Positions 23,160 to 32,357 of a DNA stretch of 36,088 nt are shown here, one piece after another. How positions within the stretch are numbered: position 1 is the stretch's first letter; every line of letters starts with the position of its first letter. Location: NCBI GenBank assembly GCA_022426155.1, contig JAKMEE010000045.1:1-36088 (forward strand). Direction: 5' to 3'. The notes beneath the pieces are model-generated. The model saw nothing but the letters and a program-made list of their open reading frames with translations. It was not told the origin of the DNA and ran no database searches. The stretch comes from Candidatus Poseidonia sp. (GTDB lineage Archaea; Thermoplasmatota; Poseidoniia; Poseidoniales; Poseidoniaceae). The position numbers were made by a program, and so were the translations under genes.

Positions 23160-24737
23160 CTAGCGGGCAAACCAATGGGGCAGAGGTCGGTCATATCCCG
23201 CAAGTCTCAGTCCACTGATTGCTGCAGTTTCATGGTCGAGAGCTCTCAAGTGTTTGCGCTCGAGTTTGTCAATGCTCTCAATTCCAATGCGTCGTAAGTG
23301 TTGACTCAATTCCTCTTGAGTTGAGTGGAGCCAGTAGGCAATATCTGCTGGATCATTCATTGGGGCTTCACATGCTACCAAATCAATCCCTGAGGCAACC
23401 AACACTGCTAGATCATGTCCACTCGCGGCAAAGCCAAGTAGGAATCCTGTTTGTATGGTCGAAGAGTGAATGTGAGCCTTTGCGGAGCGTCCGGTCATGG
23501 GCAATGCTGATGCTTCTGAAAGACCAGAACCATCTTCGATACGTGCGAAGGCCACATCCGCATTGTGGAGGGCTGCTCGGGAATGAAGAGTTTGGATTCG
23601 ATGAATTCCTTGGACAAAGAGAACTGGTGAGTTCGTTTTTGCTAAGGATTTTAATGCCACCAGTAATCCATCAAGTTCCTCTGGATTCATCTCAGGAAGG
23701 GCATCAAAATCAATGGCGAAACCACCACATTGCCCCAACGCATTTTCAACATCAATGATGTTCTCCTCGTCAATGAGGAATACATCCACTGCCCGAGGGG
23801 CTGATGATGTGAGGATTGGGTGGCGGTGGAGAACTCCATGGCATGCCTCATCATCTACGGAACTTCCGTCCATTGATTCACCAGATGGTAGATAGGCAAG
23901 GAGTGGAAGTGGCAAGGCCAACGATTGAACTTCCTCACTTGTTCCGAGCAAAGCCACAGTATCAATGGTTGAATATGGGGGCAATGAGGGTAACTTATCT
24001 CCAACAAGTCCAATTTGAGTGAGATCTCCAGCAGAGACCATTTGTCCCATGGATTCGACAGCGAGTTGTTCCTGTGATTGAAGGCAAACTGCATCCGAAG
24101 GGATGTGAAGACTTTCATCATCCAACAATTTGTTGATTTCTTTGACCTCTGCGGGTTTCAAAGGGCGAAGCATCACATTGGGCGGCGGGGAGGGGCAACG
24201 TCCGTTGATGATGATTCGTCCCCCAGTCATGCCTGCTCCTGGGTCAGCACCTACGTCTCCATGAACAACGATGAGGCCGCCGCGCATGCCTCCGCCAGTT
24301 CGTTGACCAGTAGCGCCACGCACGATGATGGTGCCTCCATCCATCTGTGCTCCAGTATCATTTCCCGTTCCATCCAATACTGTGATGGTCCCAGATTGCA
24401 TCCTGAATCCAGTATTGTGGCCTGCCATACGTTCGCAAACGAGGTTGGTTCCTTGATTCGCTGCCCCAAGAAATGAGCCAGCGTCTCCCTGAATAGTAAA
24501 TGATCCACCCTTGCCAAATGCTCCGACCCATGATCCAAGGATACCAAGTGCTCGAATACGTGCCCCATCTGGCAATGCAGGGCACAATCCCAACTCTCCG
24601 TTCTTTGGCACGGGGTCGCCAGCATTCGTCCAGCCGATTCGAAGAATAGCGTTTTGTTCGGCGGCTGCTTGAAGTCTTGGGCCAAGCTTTTCGTTAATGC
24701 TCATGGAGCGTTGGACCACCTCCGAAACATCCGCCAT
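23160..24737 (-). CDS. GXGXG-domain protein with a degenerate glutamate-synthase-like barrel
   Basis: The protein is 525 residues. Residues about 78-180 are a right-handed beta-helix of GXGXG repeats (GTITV, GTIIVRG, GLIVVHGDVG, GRIIINGR at about 19-residue spacing), as in the C-terminus of glutamate synthase GltB and in FwdC. The C-terminal half contains AALHNADVAFARIEDGSGLSE and FAASGHDLAVLVASGIDLVACE, reminiscent of the FMN/3Fe-4S barrel of GltB, followed by an LRRIGIESIDKLERKHLRALD segment. The glutaminase domain and the iron-sulfur cysteines are not seen, and the domain order (beta-helix first) is reversed relative to GltB. An ammonia-channelling or amidotransferase-related role is possible but unproven. 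First gene of the pheT-SRAP run. Confidence 0.65.
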   Translation of the reverse strand: MADVSEVVQRSMSINEKLGPRLQAAAEQNAILRIGWTNAGDPVPKNGELGLCPALPDGARIRALGILGSWVGAFGKGGSFTIQGDAGSFLGAANQGTNLVCERMAGHNTGFRMQSGTITVLDGTGNDTGAQMDGGTIIVRGATGQRTGGGMRGGLIVVHGDVGADPGAGMTGGRIIINGRCPSPPPNVMLRPLKPAEVKEINKLLDDESLHIPSDAVCLQSQEQLAVESMGQMVSAGDLTQIGLVGDKLPSLPPYSTIDTVALLGTSEEVQSLALPLPLLAYLPSGESMDGSSVDDEACHGVLHRHPILTSSAPRAVDVFLIDEENIIDVENALGQCGGFAIDFDALPEMNPEELDGLLVALKSLAKTNSPVLFVQGIHRIQTLHSRAALHNADVAFARIEDGSGLSEASALPMTGRSAKAHIHSSTIQTGFLLGFAASGHDLAVLVASGIDLVACEAPMNDPADIAYWLHSTQEELSQHLRRIGIESIDKLERKHLRALDHETAAISGLRLAGYDRPLPHWFAR

Positions 24738-24888
24738 GAGTCAAGGGTCGTGGCTCCCGCTCAAATATCCTCCCGTATCAGGGCCTTACAAAGAGCGTAT
24801 TCTTTCATGGCCATGGTGGGCTAGAACCCCTCCGATGTGTGAAGAAGTGTTTATTGGCGTCCGTTTCGAGGAAGGCATGGAGAGGGTC
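24738..24888. promoter_or_regulatory. Divergent promoter region between GXGXG gene and gap
   Basis: These 151 bp separate two divergent start codons and must hold both promoters. A TATA-like TTTATTG at about 24850-24856 lies roughly 35-40 bp before the gap ATG, suitable for a short 5' leader. I see no convincing BRE or operator. Confidence 0.35.
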
Positions 24889-25926
24889 ATGAGCATCAAG
24901 GTCGCCATCAACGGATATGGAACAATCGGAAAGCGAGTGGCTGACGCCGTTGACGCCCAAGATGACATGGTCATCATCGGCGTGACCAAAACTCGTCCAT
25001 CCTTTGGTTGTGATTTGGCTGTTCGTAAAGGCTATCCTTTGTATTGCACCTATGATGATGCTACCAAAATTGATGCTTTTGCACCAGCGGGATACGAATG
25101 TCATGGCGGTCTGAGCGATTTACTCAAAGTGGCGGACATTGTGGTGGATTGTTCACCAGGTAAAGTCGGAGCTGCGAACAAAGAAGCCTACGTCAATGCT
25201 GGTGTGAAATACATCTTCCAGGGAGGTGAAAAGCATGCAATGGCTGGAATGTCATACACTTCATCAGCCAACCATCAAGAAAACCTCAACGGTTCTGGGA
25301 CACGTGTGGTATCATGCAATACTACTGGATTGTCACGTACACTTGTTCCCCTTTACGAACACTGTGGATCACTCTCTGTTGAATGCACCATGATTCGTCG
25401 GGCTGCAGATCCTGGCGATTCTGCAAAAGGTCCCATTAACGCCATCAAACCGGTGTTGAAAGTGCCCTCTCACCATGGTCCTGATGTGATGACTGTCAAA
25501 CCACAAATTGACATCAATTCAATGGCCGTTGCTGTTCCAACGACGCTAATGCATTGTCACTCTATCGTAGCAACCCTTCCCGAAGGCCATGGCCTCACCA
25601 CTGAACGAGTACTGGAACTTTGGTCGAACAATCCTCGTATCATCATCATGAACGGGGGCGAAACCGGAATCACAACAACCGCAGAAGTGATGGAGTATGC
25701 TCGTGATATCGGTCGAAAGTGGGGTGACCTCCACGAAATTTTCGTTTGGGAGGACGGAGTGAAGCTTTCTGGAAATACATTATATTATTTCCAAGCAATT
25801 CATCAGGAGTCCGATGTAATTCCGGAAAATGTCGATGCAATTCGTGCCCTCATGGGCACGGAAGATGACTGGCGTGTCTCGGTTGCGAAAACCGATGCTG
25901 CCATCGCAATTTACAACGGAATTTGA
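24889..25926 (+). CDS. gap: Glyceraldehyde-3-phosphate dehydrogenase (archaeal, phosphorylating)
   Basis: The enzyme interconverts glyceraldehyde-3-phosphate and 1,3-bisphosphoglycerate with NAD(P). The 345-residue protein starts with the Rossmann motif VAINGYGTIGKRV and has the archaeal class II active site SCNTTGLSRT with Cys143, then MIRRAADPGD and the C-terminal segment FVWEDGVKLSGNTLYYFQAIHQE. The start ATG at 24889 is fixed by the family N-terminus. Upstream in-frame sequence to 24697 overlaps the divergent GXGXG gene and is not coding. The gene is followed after about 70 bp by the subtilase gene. Confidence 0.95.
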   Translation: MSIKVAINGYGTIGKRVADAVDAQDDMVIIGVTKTRPSFGCDLAVRKGYPLYCTYDDATKIDAFAPAGYECHGGLSDLLKVADIVVDCSPGKVGAANKEAYVNAGVKYIFQGGEKHAMAGMSYTSSANHQENLNGSGTRVVSCNTTGLSRTLVPLYEHCGSLSVECTMIRRAADPGDSAKGPINAIKPVLKVPSHHGPDVMTVKPQIDINSMAVAVPTTLMHCHSIVATLPEGHGLTTERVLELWSNNPRIIIMNGGETGITTTAEVMEYARDIGRKWGDLHEIFVWEDGVKLSGNTLYYFQAIHQESDVIPENVDAIRALMGTEDDWRVSVAKTDAAIAIYNGI

Positions 25927-25996
25927 TGTACTTTGCTTGAATAATACATGCTCAGTTGTGAGTCGTATTCAAAAGCCCCTTGCTTTTGGTTCAATC

Positions 25997-28900
25997 ATGC
26001 GCTCGCGTCTAGGTTTTGCGTTCGTTCTTTTTTTGTTGTTGTTGACGCCGTTATCGGCGCTGTTCACTCCACAAGATGGAGAGCAGCAATCAATCATGGA
26101 AGAGACCTTCAAGGAAGTTGATTTCTCAGGAATGTCAGAAAGTGAACGTTTGGCCTTTGCTTCCTCCCAATGGCATTCAATGCCAAGTGCGAGTATGGTT
26201 GAAGTTGAACTTGCTCCTGCATCTGGAATGATTCATTTGGCAGCTGGAAGTTTTGACCCAATCCAATCGCTTGGCCCAGAGACAACGAACTCATACTCGA
26301 GGGTCAATGATGCCATGTCGAGTGGAATGGCCATCGTTCAACTGCACCAAAACGATGGTGTGGTCTTCGATTCCATTGTAAAAGAATACAATTTGATGCC
26401 CTTGGACTTTCTTTACGATGAAGCATGGCTCGTTCGTCTTCCAAATCCTCCTATGAGCACGTTTGATCTGCTAAGCGACGATGATCGTGTAAGGTGGGTT
26501 GGGCACCAACAACCAGGTTGGCGTGTTTCACCTCAACTTATGAGCCAGTCTGTTGACAGTTATACATTGATTCCAACCCCCGATTTGGAAATTGGGGGCT
26601 ACGCTGATTTGGCCACTGATTTGGTTCGCTATGGGGCCAAAGAAGCTTGGTGTGATGCTTGGCTCTGTCAAACGATGAACCCTTCATCCGAATCAGGTGC
26701 ATTGCTTGAAAATTTAGCTCATGACGGGCGAGTCATGTGGACGGAAGCTACGGTTCAACTCCGTGTTCATAATGCTCTGGCATATTCAATCGCAGGTGTT
26801 CAATCCGTCAACAACAATGCCTCCTTTACGCTTGACGGCACAGGCGAAATGATCGCAGTAGCCGACACTGGACTTGACAATAACCATCCCGATCTCTTCG
26901 GCCGAGTCGCTGCTACATACACTCAATATGGTCTAGATCCCTCGCCCGCAGATTCCAATTCTGGCCATGGGACTCACATCGCCATCTCAGTTCTGGGCAA
27001 CGGTTCCGGTGATGCATCTGCAAGAGGTGTGGCTCCTGGGTCGACGTTGGTCATGTATGCTCTAGAGCATGACCCGACGGGTGTTTTTGGTAGAATCGGC
27101 TCCATCTATGATATGCTTCGTGATGCTGAACAAATGACAGCTCGTATTTCCGTGAATGCTTGGGGCCTCAATGGCAACTATGGCCAATATACGGCAGATG
27201 CTCGTTCTGTTGACCTCTTTGTCCATGATCGACTGGCTTTAACGCCTGTGTTTTCAGTTGGTGACCGTGGTGGCCAGGGTGCATCTCAGGTCACCTCACC
27301 GGCTACTGCCAAGAACGTTCTGGGCGTAGGTGCTTCAACAACGGGAGCTGGAGGCTCTCCAGCGGAAGGGGCAGTTGCAAATTTCTCAGCACAAGGGCCA
27401 TCGCTGGATGGACGAATTAAACCGGATGTCGTCGCCCCCGGTGTTGGAATTTGTTCTGGACTTGCAGAGGAAGCCAAATTCCCCGCTGGTCCTTCATGTG
27501 CATCTGGAACTCACGCAAGTGGTAATTCGTATTACATGTCCTTGTCTGGGACCTCTCAAGCCACTGCTATTGCCTCTGGGGTTACCGCACTCACACGTGA
27601 ATTCATTCGTGAGCAAGTCGGCCTCTCCTCGCCATCAAGTTCCTTGGTTAAAGCGGCCGTTATCAACGGGGCAACAGACCTTGGCACACCCGACATCCCG
27701 AATGCAGATGAGGGGTGGGGGCAAGTGAACCTTGAACGGACAGTCATGCCAACTGATGGAGGCATTGCACTGGATACATTCTTTGATGACAACACTCCTC
27801 TTGAACCTGGTTTCGGCCTGTTGTACTCTTTTTCGATGGACCCCTCTCATGGTGTTGATATCACTCTTGCCTGGACGGACGAGGCTGGAAGTGCCAACGC
27901 TCCACAAAGCCAAGCACGTTTGGTGAACAATCTCGATTTAATCCTCATTGATCCATCGGGTAATGAATGGCTCGGCAATCAATTTGCATCTGGAGCATCC
28001 ACTTTAGGAGGAGTGGCAGACGATGTTAACAACGTTGAACGGATTCACATCCCTGCTGGTTCAATGACGGCTACAACAGGTGATTGGATTCTGAAAGTCG
28101 TCCACCGCGGGGGCTCAACACAGGACTTTGGTTTGGTGATGGCAGCAGTTGCAACACCCAATCCACGTGCCGATTTGACGGTGTTTGACGGTAGCATTCT
28201 CACATCATCGGCCAGCCCGCTCAAGGACGATGTTATCTCAATCCGTTTGGCATGGGTCAATCAAGGCACAAAGACAAGCGAGGGCTTCGACATTGTGCTG
28301 GAGGACTTGACCACTCAACAAGTCCTCGCAACCGCAACCCGTCCAGCAATCTCACCAGGACAAATTGATTCTTACATCATTTATCATCAGTTCTCCCAGA
28401 CAGGTGTTCATCAACTCAAACTCTCGATTGATGTGAATAATCAGGTCGTTGAAATGAACGATGCTGTGAGTGGAACTGACAACAATATTCTGGAACTCGA
28501 TGTAGAAGTTAAAGCCCTGGGTCTCCGTGTCGTGGTCAGTGATGGGGCGGGAACATTCCCCGAAACTGCTGAAGCACGTGAAGCAGCAGCGAACATGAAT
28601 CTGGATGTTCGAAACGATTCTGGGATTGACATACCTCTTGGAATCCTCCACGAGGGGACAGGAAACCAATCTGTTACTCTGTCTTCTACGATGGTACAAA
28701 TCCCTTCACCGGACCGACCTGACTTTTTATTGCCTAGCCAAGATACGTGGACTCGAACCTTCGATGCCGCTACAAAGTTTGAATTGACAGCCCAAGGGAC
28801 TTCATCCGCAAATAAGAGCATCAATCTTCGTCTTGAAGACATCGACGCAGATCTGACGACAGACCCTGATAGCCCGAGGTATGTTCGGGCAGGAACTTAC

Positions 28901-30991
28901 GTTGTGGATGTTACAGCACGGTATGAATTTACACCCACAGTCGAACACACACAACGTATTACCGTCGTGGTAAACCAACTTGATCAGGTAAGCGTTGTGG
29001 CTGCAGGAACCAGCGGCCTCACAGCAGAACCGGGGGACTCGAGTTTCTTTTCAATCTCGGTGAAAAATACAGGAAATGCTCCTGCTCAATACAGCGTGGA
29101 ATGTTTTTCATCCCAACGATGGCAGCTGATGCTGGGTGGTTCGAACTCATCACAGCTCGACTTTGAACCACTGAATATTCAGGAGTATTTGCCGATGGCA
29201 GTCCGAATCATTGTGCCACCTGTCGCAAACGGTGTCCCAGAGGCTGGCGATGTGGATGAAGTGACTTGTTACGTCACCTCATCGACGGATCCTTCAATGA
29301 ATTTCACAGAAATTGTTTCGATTACGGTACTGGCGCAGGAATCCTTTGACGTCCATTTGGAAGATGATATTGGACGGGTTGGTCCATCCGCCTTAGCATC
29401 AGACTATTCCGTAGATAGTGGGGAACAATTCCACATGAATTTAAGTGTTGAAAACACAGGAAATATCGCCATCCAATTGGATGTACGAGTGCAACCAGCC
29501 AACGCTCTTTGGGCCATTGTTATTTCACATGACGAACAACAAGATAGCAGAACCGTTGCTCTGAATCTTGAACCTGGAGATATTGCAGTGGTCGAATTGA
29601 TCTTTGGAGTCCCTATCACTGCAGCGGAGGGTGACGCCAATACCTTCACAATTCGAACCGAACGTAATGCTCAAGATTTCAGGTCCAACATCACAGACCT
29701 CATCGTGCGGGATGAATTAATGGTGGAACTTACAGCACCTGAAAATTCGTTAATTTCCTCATCGATTTCTGACAGATATTCATACGGGGAATTCGTCGTA
29801 AGAAATGCAGGAAATACTGACCTAATGCTCAACTGGACACACGGTTTAGTGCCAGATGGTTGGTCTATTGGATTCGCAAACCCCGTGACATTTGTAAAGC
29901 CTCGAGAGGAAAAGGTCGTCCGGTTGGGATTGATTCCTCCACCCCAAGCACTCTCTACATCAAATGCTTTCGAACTTCTCGTGTCTGTCCTAGGGACTAA
30001 CGAGGGGCGGGAGACGGAAGCTTCAACTATGATCACAGTGGCTGTTTTGGATTCACCTTTCGTCAATATCACTGCTGCTGATTCATCTATTCGGCCGCTG
30101 CAAGGAGTTGATCGGGACGGTTCTGGAGTTCAGGAATTTGTCGTACGAAATGACGGGAATGTGCCAATCAGCGGCGATATCGGAGGAGTCATCTTGGACC
30201 GTCAAGACGAACTTCGGAATGATTGGGTTATCGATATCAGTCCTTCAGCCATTGATTCGTTGGCAATTGGTGATAATGTTACGATTCAAGTGACGATTAC
30301 ACCGAATGAAGAAGTTTCAAAATTAATTGGTTCCATGAATCTTAATTTCACAGTTGGTGAAGATACCATTGCAACTCTCCAAATCGATGTGAGTGTTCAG
30401 AGTGCGACTGGCAATTCAGGTTTGCTCAGCGCTTTACCAATCTATGTTAGCGCACCTTTGGGTGTCATTCTTTTGCTCGGATTGGTTGTGGTTGGCAGGC
30501 GTATGAAACAAAGCGGACAACTCCAAGATGACGGGTTAGAATTAGTAGCGCCTGACGCTCATACAAATCCTGATCACCTTGGGACTCGAAGAGAGGAAGT
30601 TCTTGATATTAGCAGTGCTGTTGATGATTTAACGAGTGGTGAAGTGAGCCAAGAAGAAATCGCTCAAGCCATTCTGCAATCGATGGACCTCCCCGCGGTC
30701 CCAGCATCAGTCCCTCAAGGATTGCCCCCTGGTATGCCAATGGCCGGTGGTGGTGGCAAAAAATTGCCCCCTCTCGGCTTACCCCCTGCAGGGATGCCCC
30801 CCGTTAGTAAACTGCTTCCTGTGATTCCGCAACCAGCACCGCAACCATTGCCACAACCTGCGCCATCACCAACGCCTCAAGCCCCGGTTCAACCTCAAGG
30901 GCCTCCAATCCCGCCATCGGGCCTTCCAAATGGTTGGACCATGGAACAGTGGGTGCATTACGGTCATCAATGGCTTGAACGTCAGGGATGA
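25997..30991 (+). CDS. Giant membrane-anchored subtilisin-like serine protease (S8)
   Basis: A 1664-residue exported protease. The signal peptide (residues 1-25) is followed by a prodomain-like region of about 250 residues. The S8 catalytic domain has Asp290 in IAVADTGLDNNHPDL, His324 in SGHGTHIA and Ser520 in SGTSQATAIASG. After a beta-sandwich P-like region come a CARDB-type domain and several Ig-like units with conserved VKNTGN, VENTGN, VRNAGN and VRNDGN strands and many sequons. One membrane helix (about 1480-1502) and a cytosolic part follow: an acidic segment, a Gly/Pro-rich linker and the terminal GLPxGWTxEQWxxYGxQ (residues 1642 on). It likely degrades extracellular protein at the cell surface. 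The ATG at 25997 is chosen by the signal peptide; the frame opens at 25829 inside gap. Confidence 0.93.
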   Translation: MRSRLGFAFVLFLLLLTPLSALFTPQDGEQQSIMEETFKEVDFSGMSESERLAFASSQWHSMPSASMVEVELAPASGMIHLAAGSFDPIQSLGPETTNSYSRVNDAMSSGMAIVQLHQNDGVVFDSIVKEYNLMPLDFLYDEAWLVRLPNPPMSTFDLLSDDDRVRWVGHQQPGWRVSPQLMSQSVDSYTLIPTPDLEIGGYADLATDLVRYGAKEAWCDAWLCQTMNPSSESGALLENLAHDGRVMWTEATVQLRVHNALAYSIAGVQSVNNNASFTLDGTGEMIAVADTGLDNNHPDLFGRVAATYTQYGLDPSPADSNSGHGTHIAISVLGNGSGDASARGVAPGSTLVMYALEHDPTGVFGRIGSIYDMLRDAEQMTARISVNAWGLNGNYGQYTADARSVDLFVHDRLALTPVFSVGDRGGQGASQVTSPATAKNVLGVGASTTGAGGSPAEGAVANFSAQGPSLDGRIKPDVVAPGVGICSGLAEEAKFPAGPSCASGTHASGNSYYMSLSGTSQATAIASGVTALTREFIREQVGLSSPSSSLVKAAVINGATDLGTPDIPNADEGWGQVNLERTVMPTDGGIALDTFFDDNTPLEPGFGLLYSFSMDPSHGVDITLAWTDEAGSANAPQSQARLVNNLDLILIDPSGNEWLGNQFASGASTLGGVADDVNNVERIHIPAGSMTATTGDWILKVVHRGGSTQDFGLVMAAVATPNPRADLTVFDGSILTSSASPLKDDVISIRLAWVNQGTKTSEGFDIVLEDLTTQQVLATATRPAISPGQIDSYIIYHQFSQTGVHQLKLSIDVNNQVVEMNDAVSGTDNNILELDVEVKALGLRVVVSDGAGTFPETAEAREAAANMNLDVRNDSGIDIPLGILHEGTGNQSVTLSSTMVQIPSPDRPDFLLPSQDTWTRTFDAATKFELTAQGTSSANKSINLRLEDIDADLTTDPDSPRYVRAGTYVVDVTARYEFTPTVEHTQRITVVVNQLDQVSVVAAGTSGLTAEPGDSSFFSISVKNTGNAPAQYSVECFSSQRWQLMLGGSNSSQLDFEPLNIQEYLPMAVRIIVPPVANGVPEAGDVDEVTCYVTSSTDPSMNFTEIVSITVLAQESFDVHLEDDIGRVGPSALASDYSVDSGEQFHMNLSVENTGNIAIQLDVRVQPANALWAIVISHDEQQDSRTVALNLEPGDIAVVELIFGVPITAAEGDANTFTIRTERNAQDFRSNITDLIVRDELMVELTAPENSLISSSISDRYSYGEFVVRNAGNTDLMLNWTHGLVPDGWSIGFANPVTFVKPREEKVVRLGLIPPPQALSTSNAFELLVSVLGTNEGRETEASTMITVAVLDSPFVNITAADSSIRPLQGVDRDGSGVQEFVVRNDGNVPISGDIGGVILDRQDELRNDWVIDISPSAIDSLAIGDNVTIQVTITPNEEVSKLIGSMNLNFTVGEDTIATLQIDVSVQSATGNSGLLSALPIYVSAPLGVILLLGLVVVGRRMKQSGQLQDDGLELVAPDAHTNPDHLGTRREEVLDISSAVDDLTSGEVSQEEIAQAILQSMDLPAVPASVPQGLPPGMPMAGGGGKKLPPLGLPPAGMPPVSKLLPVIPQPAPQPLPQPAPSPTPQAPVQPQGPPIPPSGLPNGWTMEQWVHYGHQWLERQG

Positions 30992-31032
30992 GGCCAAGTG
31001 AATCTTGAAAGGCATGATGTCGTGCCGTAAGC

Positions 31033-31659
31033 ATGGGCAGCATCGTTCTCTTTGGACCTCCTGGTGCAGGAAAAGGCACGCAAGCACATCGAATTATGGA
31101 GCAAACAGGCCTGCCCCAGGTTTCGACTGGCGACATGCTAAGGGCTGCTGTAAAAGAGGGAACTCCCATTGGTTTGGATGCAAAGTCCTACATGGATCGA
31201 GGTGCTTTGGTCCCTGATGAGGTGATTCTTGGACTTATTCGTGAGAGAATTCAACAACCTGATGCTGCGGAAGGAGTGATGTTCGATGGCTTCCCTCGAA
31301 CGATTCCTCAAGCAGAAGCATTGAGTGAATTAACCGAAATCACCCATGTTCTTGCCATTGAAGTTCCAGATGAACGAATTGTTGACAGAATCTGTGGTCG
31401 TTCTTCCTGTGGGGCATGTGGTGCAGTATATCATGACACATTCAATCCTGTGCCTACAACTGGATGTGCATGTGGTCAATTCGTTGAAAAACGGCGGGTG
31501 GATGACAACGCTGAAACAGTCCAGAATCGACTTGCGGCATATCACGAGCAAACCACGCCACTCGCTAAGTGGTACGAATCAAGAGGTCTCTTTCACCGTG
31601 TGGACGGAGACAGAGACATCGATGAGATATCATCCGATTTACTGAAATTATTGGAATGA
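31033..31659 (+). CDS. adk: Adenylate kinase (long, zinc-LID form)
   Basis: Adk catalyses ATP + AMP = 2 ADP. The 208-residue protein has the P-loop GPPGAGKGT (residues 8-16), the AMP-binding STGDMLRAAV and FDGFPRTIPQAEAL, and a long LID (about 125-155) with Cys-X2-Cys...Cys-X-Cys, a zinc site as in many Gram-positive bacterial enzymes. This is the bacterial-type family rather than the distinct AdkA of methanogens and Sulfolobus. It lies 41 bp after the subtilase gene. The rnp4 ribosome-binding site overlaps its stop codon, suggesting coupled translation. Confidence 0.95.
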   Translation: MGSIVLFGPPGAGKGTQAHRIMEQTGLPQVSTGDMLRAAVKEGTPIGLDAKSYMDRGALVPDEVILGLIRERIQQPDAAEGVMFDGFPRTIPQAEALSELTEITHVLAIEVPDERIVDRICGRSSCGACGAVYHDTFNPVPTTGCACGQFVEKRRVDDNAETVQNRLAAYHEQTTPLAKWYESRGLFHRVDGDRDIDEISSDLLKLLE

Positions 31660-31668
31660 GGTTCAATC

Positions 31669-32034
31669 ATGTCCCGACGACGTAAAGCACGATCTTCACG
31701 GAAAAACCGTCAGGCATCAGGAGAAAATGCCCAACAGCAACTCATCAATATCCTGCGTCAACCGAATCAACACCCCATGGCTGTTGTGGATTCAGCAGCT
31801 GTTCATTTGGCCAAAACTTCCCGACGGCATCGACTCGGTCTCCCTCGAGATGCAAAATCACTCCTTTGCCGTAAATGTTGGAGTGCTCACAGCCTGCCAG
31901 GGCGGGTGCGAGTTCGTGTACATGCGGGCCAAGCGGTTATGACCTGCCTTGTTTGTCACTCAATACGTCGAGTCGGTGGGGGTCCAAAGCATCATCGAAC
32001 TCAACCTGAGAATGGAGGAGATATCAATGAGTAA
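31669..32034 (+). CDS. rnp4: RNase P protein component 4 (Rpr2/Rpp21)
   Basis: This subunit binds the specificity domain of RNase P RNA and helps mature tRNA 5' ends. The 121-residue protein has a basic N-terminus (MSRRRKARSSRKNR), a helical part, and a zinc ribbon with Cys67-X2-Cys70 and Cys93-X2-Cys96 around VRVRVHAGQAVMTC, ending in the basic RVGGGPKHHR. That arrangement is diagnostic of archaeal Rnp4. A GAGGT at 31658-31662 precedes the ATG by 6 bases. The YhbY gene starts inside its last codons. Confidence 0.88.
   Translation: MSRRRKARSSRKNRQASGENAQQQLINILRQPNQHPMAVVDSAAVHLAKTSRRHRLGLPRDAKSLLCRKCWSAHSLPGRVRVRVHAGQAVMTCLVCHSIRRVGGGPKHHRTQPENGGDINE
32014..32020 (+). promoter_or_regulatory. 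Strong Shine-Dalgarno of the YhbY gene
   Basis: GGAGGAG lies six bases before the ATG at 32027, inside the last codons of rnp4. It fixes the YhbY start there rather than at the upstream in-frame 31949. Confidence 0.7.
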
Positions 32035-32293
32035 GATTCCAAACCACATCCTTGTGGAAGCCAAATCAAGAGAATTAAAACCGAGTGTTCGTATTGGGAA
32101 ATCGGGCATTACACCAACTGTACTCGGCGAGATCAATAATCAACTTCGTTCTCGTAATATCGTGAAAATTAAGGCGAATAAAGGCCTCTTTGAGCGTGGG
32201 CAACGTTCTGAGTTATGGGGCTTCCTTTCTTCAGAAACCCAATCTGTGTTGGTTTTACAACGTGGAAATATTGGAGTATTGTGGCGGAGTTAA
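32027..32293 (+). CDS. YhbY/CRS1 (CRM-domain) RNA-binding protein
   Basis: The 88-residue product is a single CRM domain, an RNA-binding fold found in bacterial YhbY (ribosome assembly) and plant intron-splicing factors. Visible are AKSRELKPSVRIGKSGITPTV (the GxxG loop being GKSG), then EINNQLRSRNIVKIKANKG and a final strand SVLVLQRGNIGVLW. It overlaps rnp4 by 8 bp, so it probably works with RNase P or in ribosome/tRNA maturation. Pairing of these two genes fits known archaeal gene order. Confidence 0.9.
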   Translation: MSKIPNHILVEAKSRELKPSVRIGKSGITPTVLGEINNQLRSRNIVKIKANKGLFERGQRSELWGFLSSETQSVLVLQRGNIGVLWRS

Positions 32294-32342
32294 TTGTTCG
32301 ACACACAAAGGGTCAAAGAGTGAATCCAATTGGCATTATATG

Positions 32343-32349
32343 AAGGAGG
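32343..32349 (+). promoter_or_regulatory. Shine-Dalgarno selecting a TTG start for the antiporter
   Basis: AAGGAGG ends eight bases before the TTG at 32358. The only nearby in-frame ATG (32340) lies at the very edge of this site, so the ribosome should choose the TTG. Confidence 0.6.
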
Positions 32350-32357
32350 CTAACTGC

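Noticed and set aside
23600-24300. GXGXG repeats considered as a DNA-level repeat array
   Set aside because: The repetition is at protein level (beta-helix turns) with diverged DNA; there are no conserved spacers or direct repeats suggesting CRISPR or a minisatellite.
24697-24888. Longer start of gap
   Set aside because: The extra residues have no family similarity and overlap the divergent GXGXG gene. The Rossmann motif begins right after the ATG at 24889.
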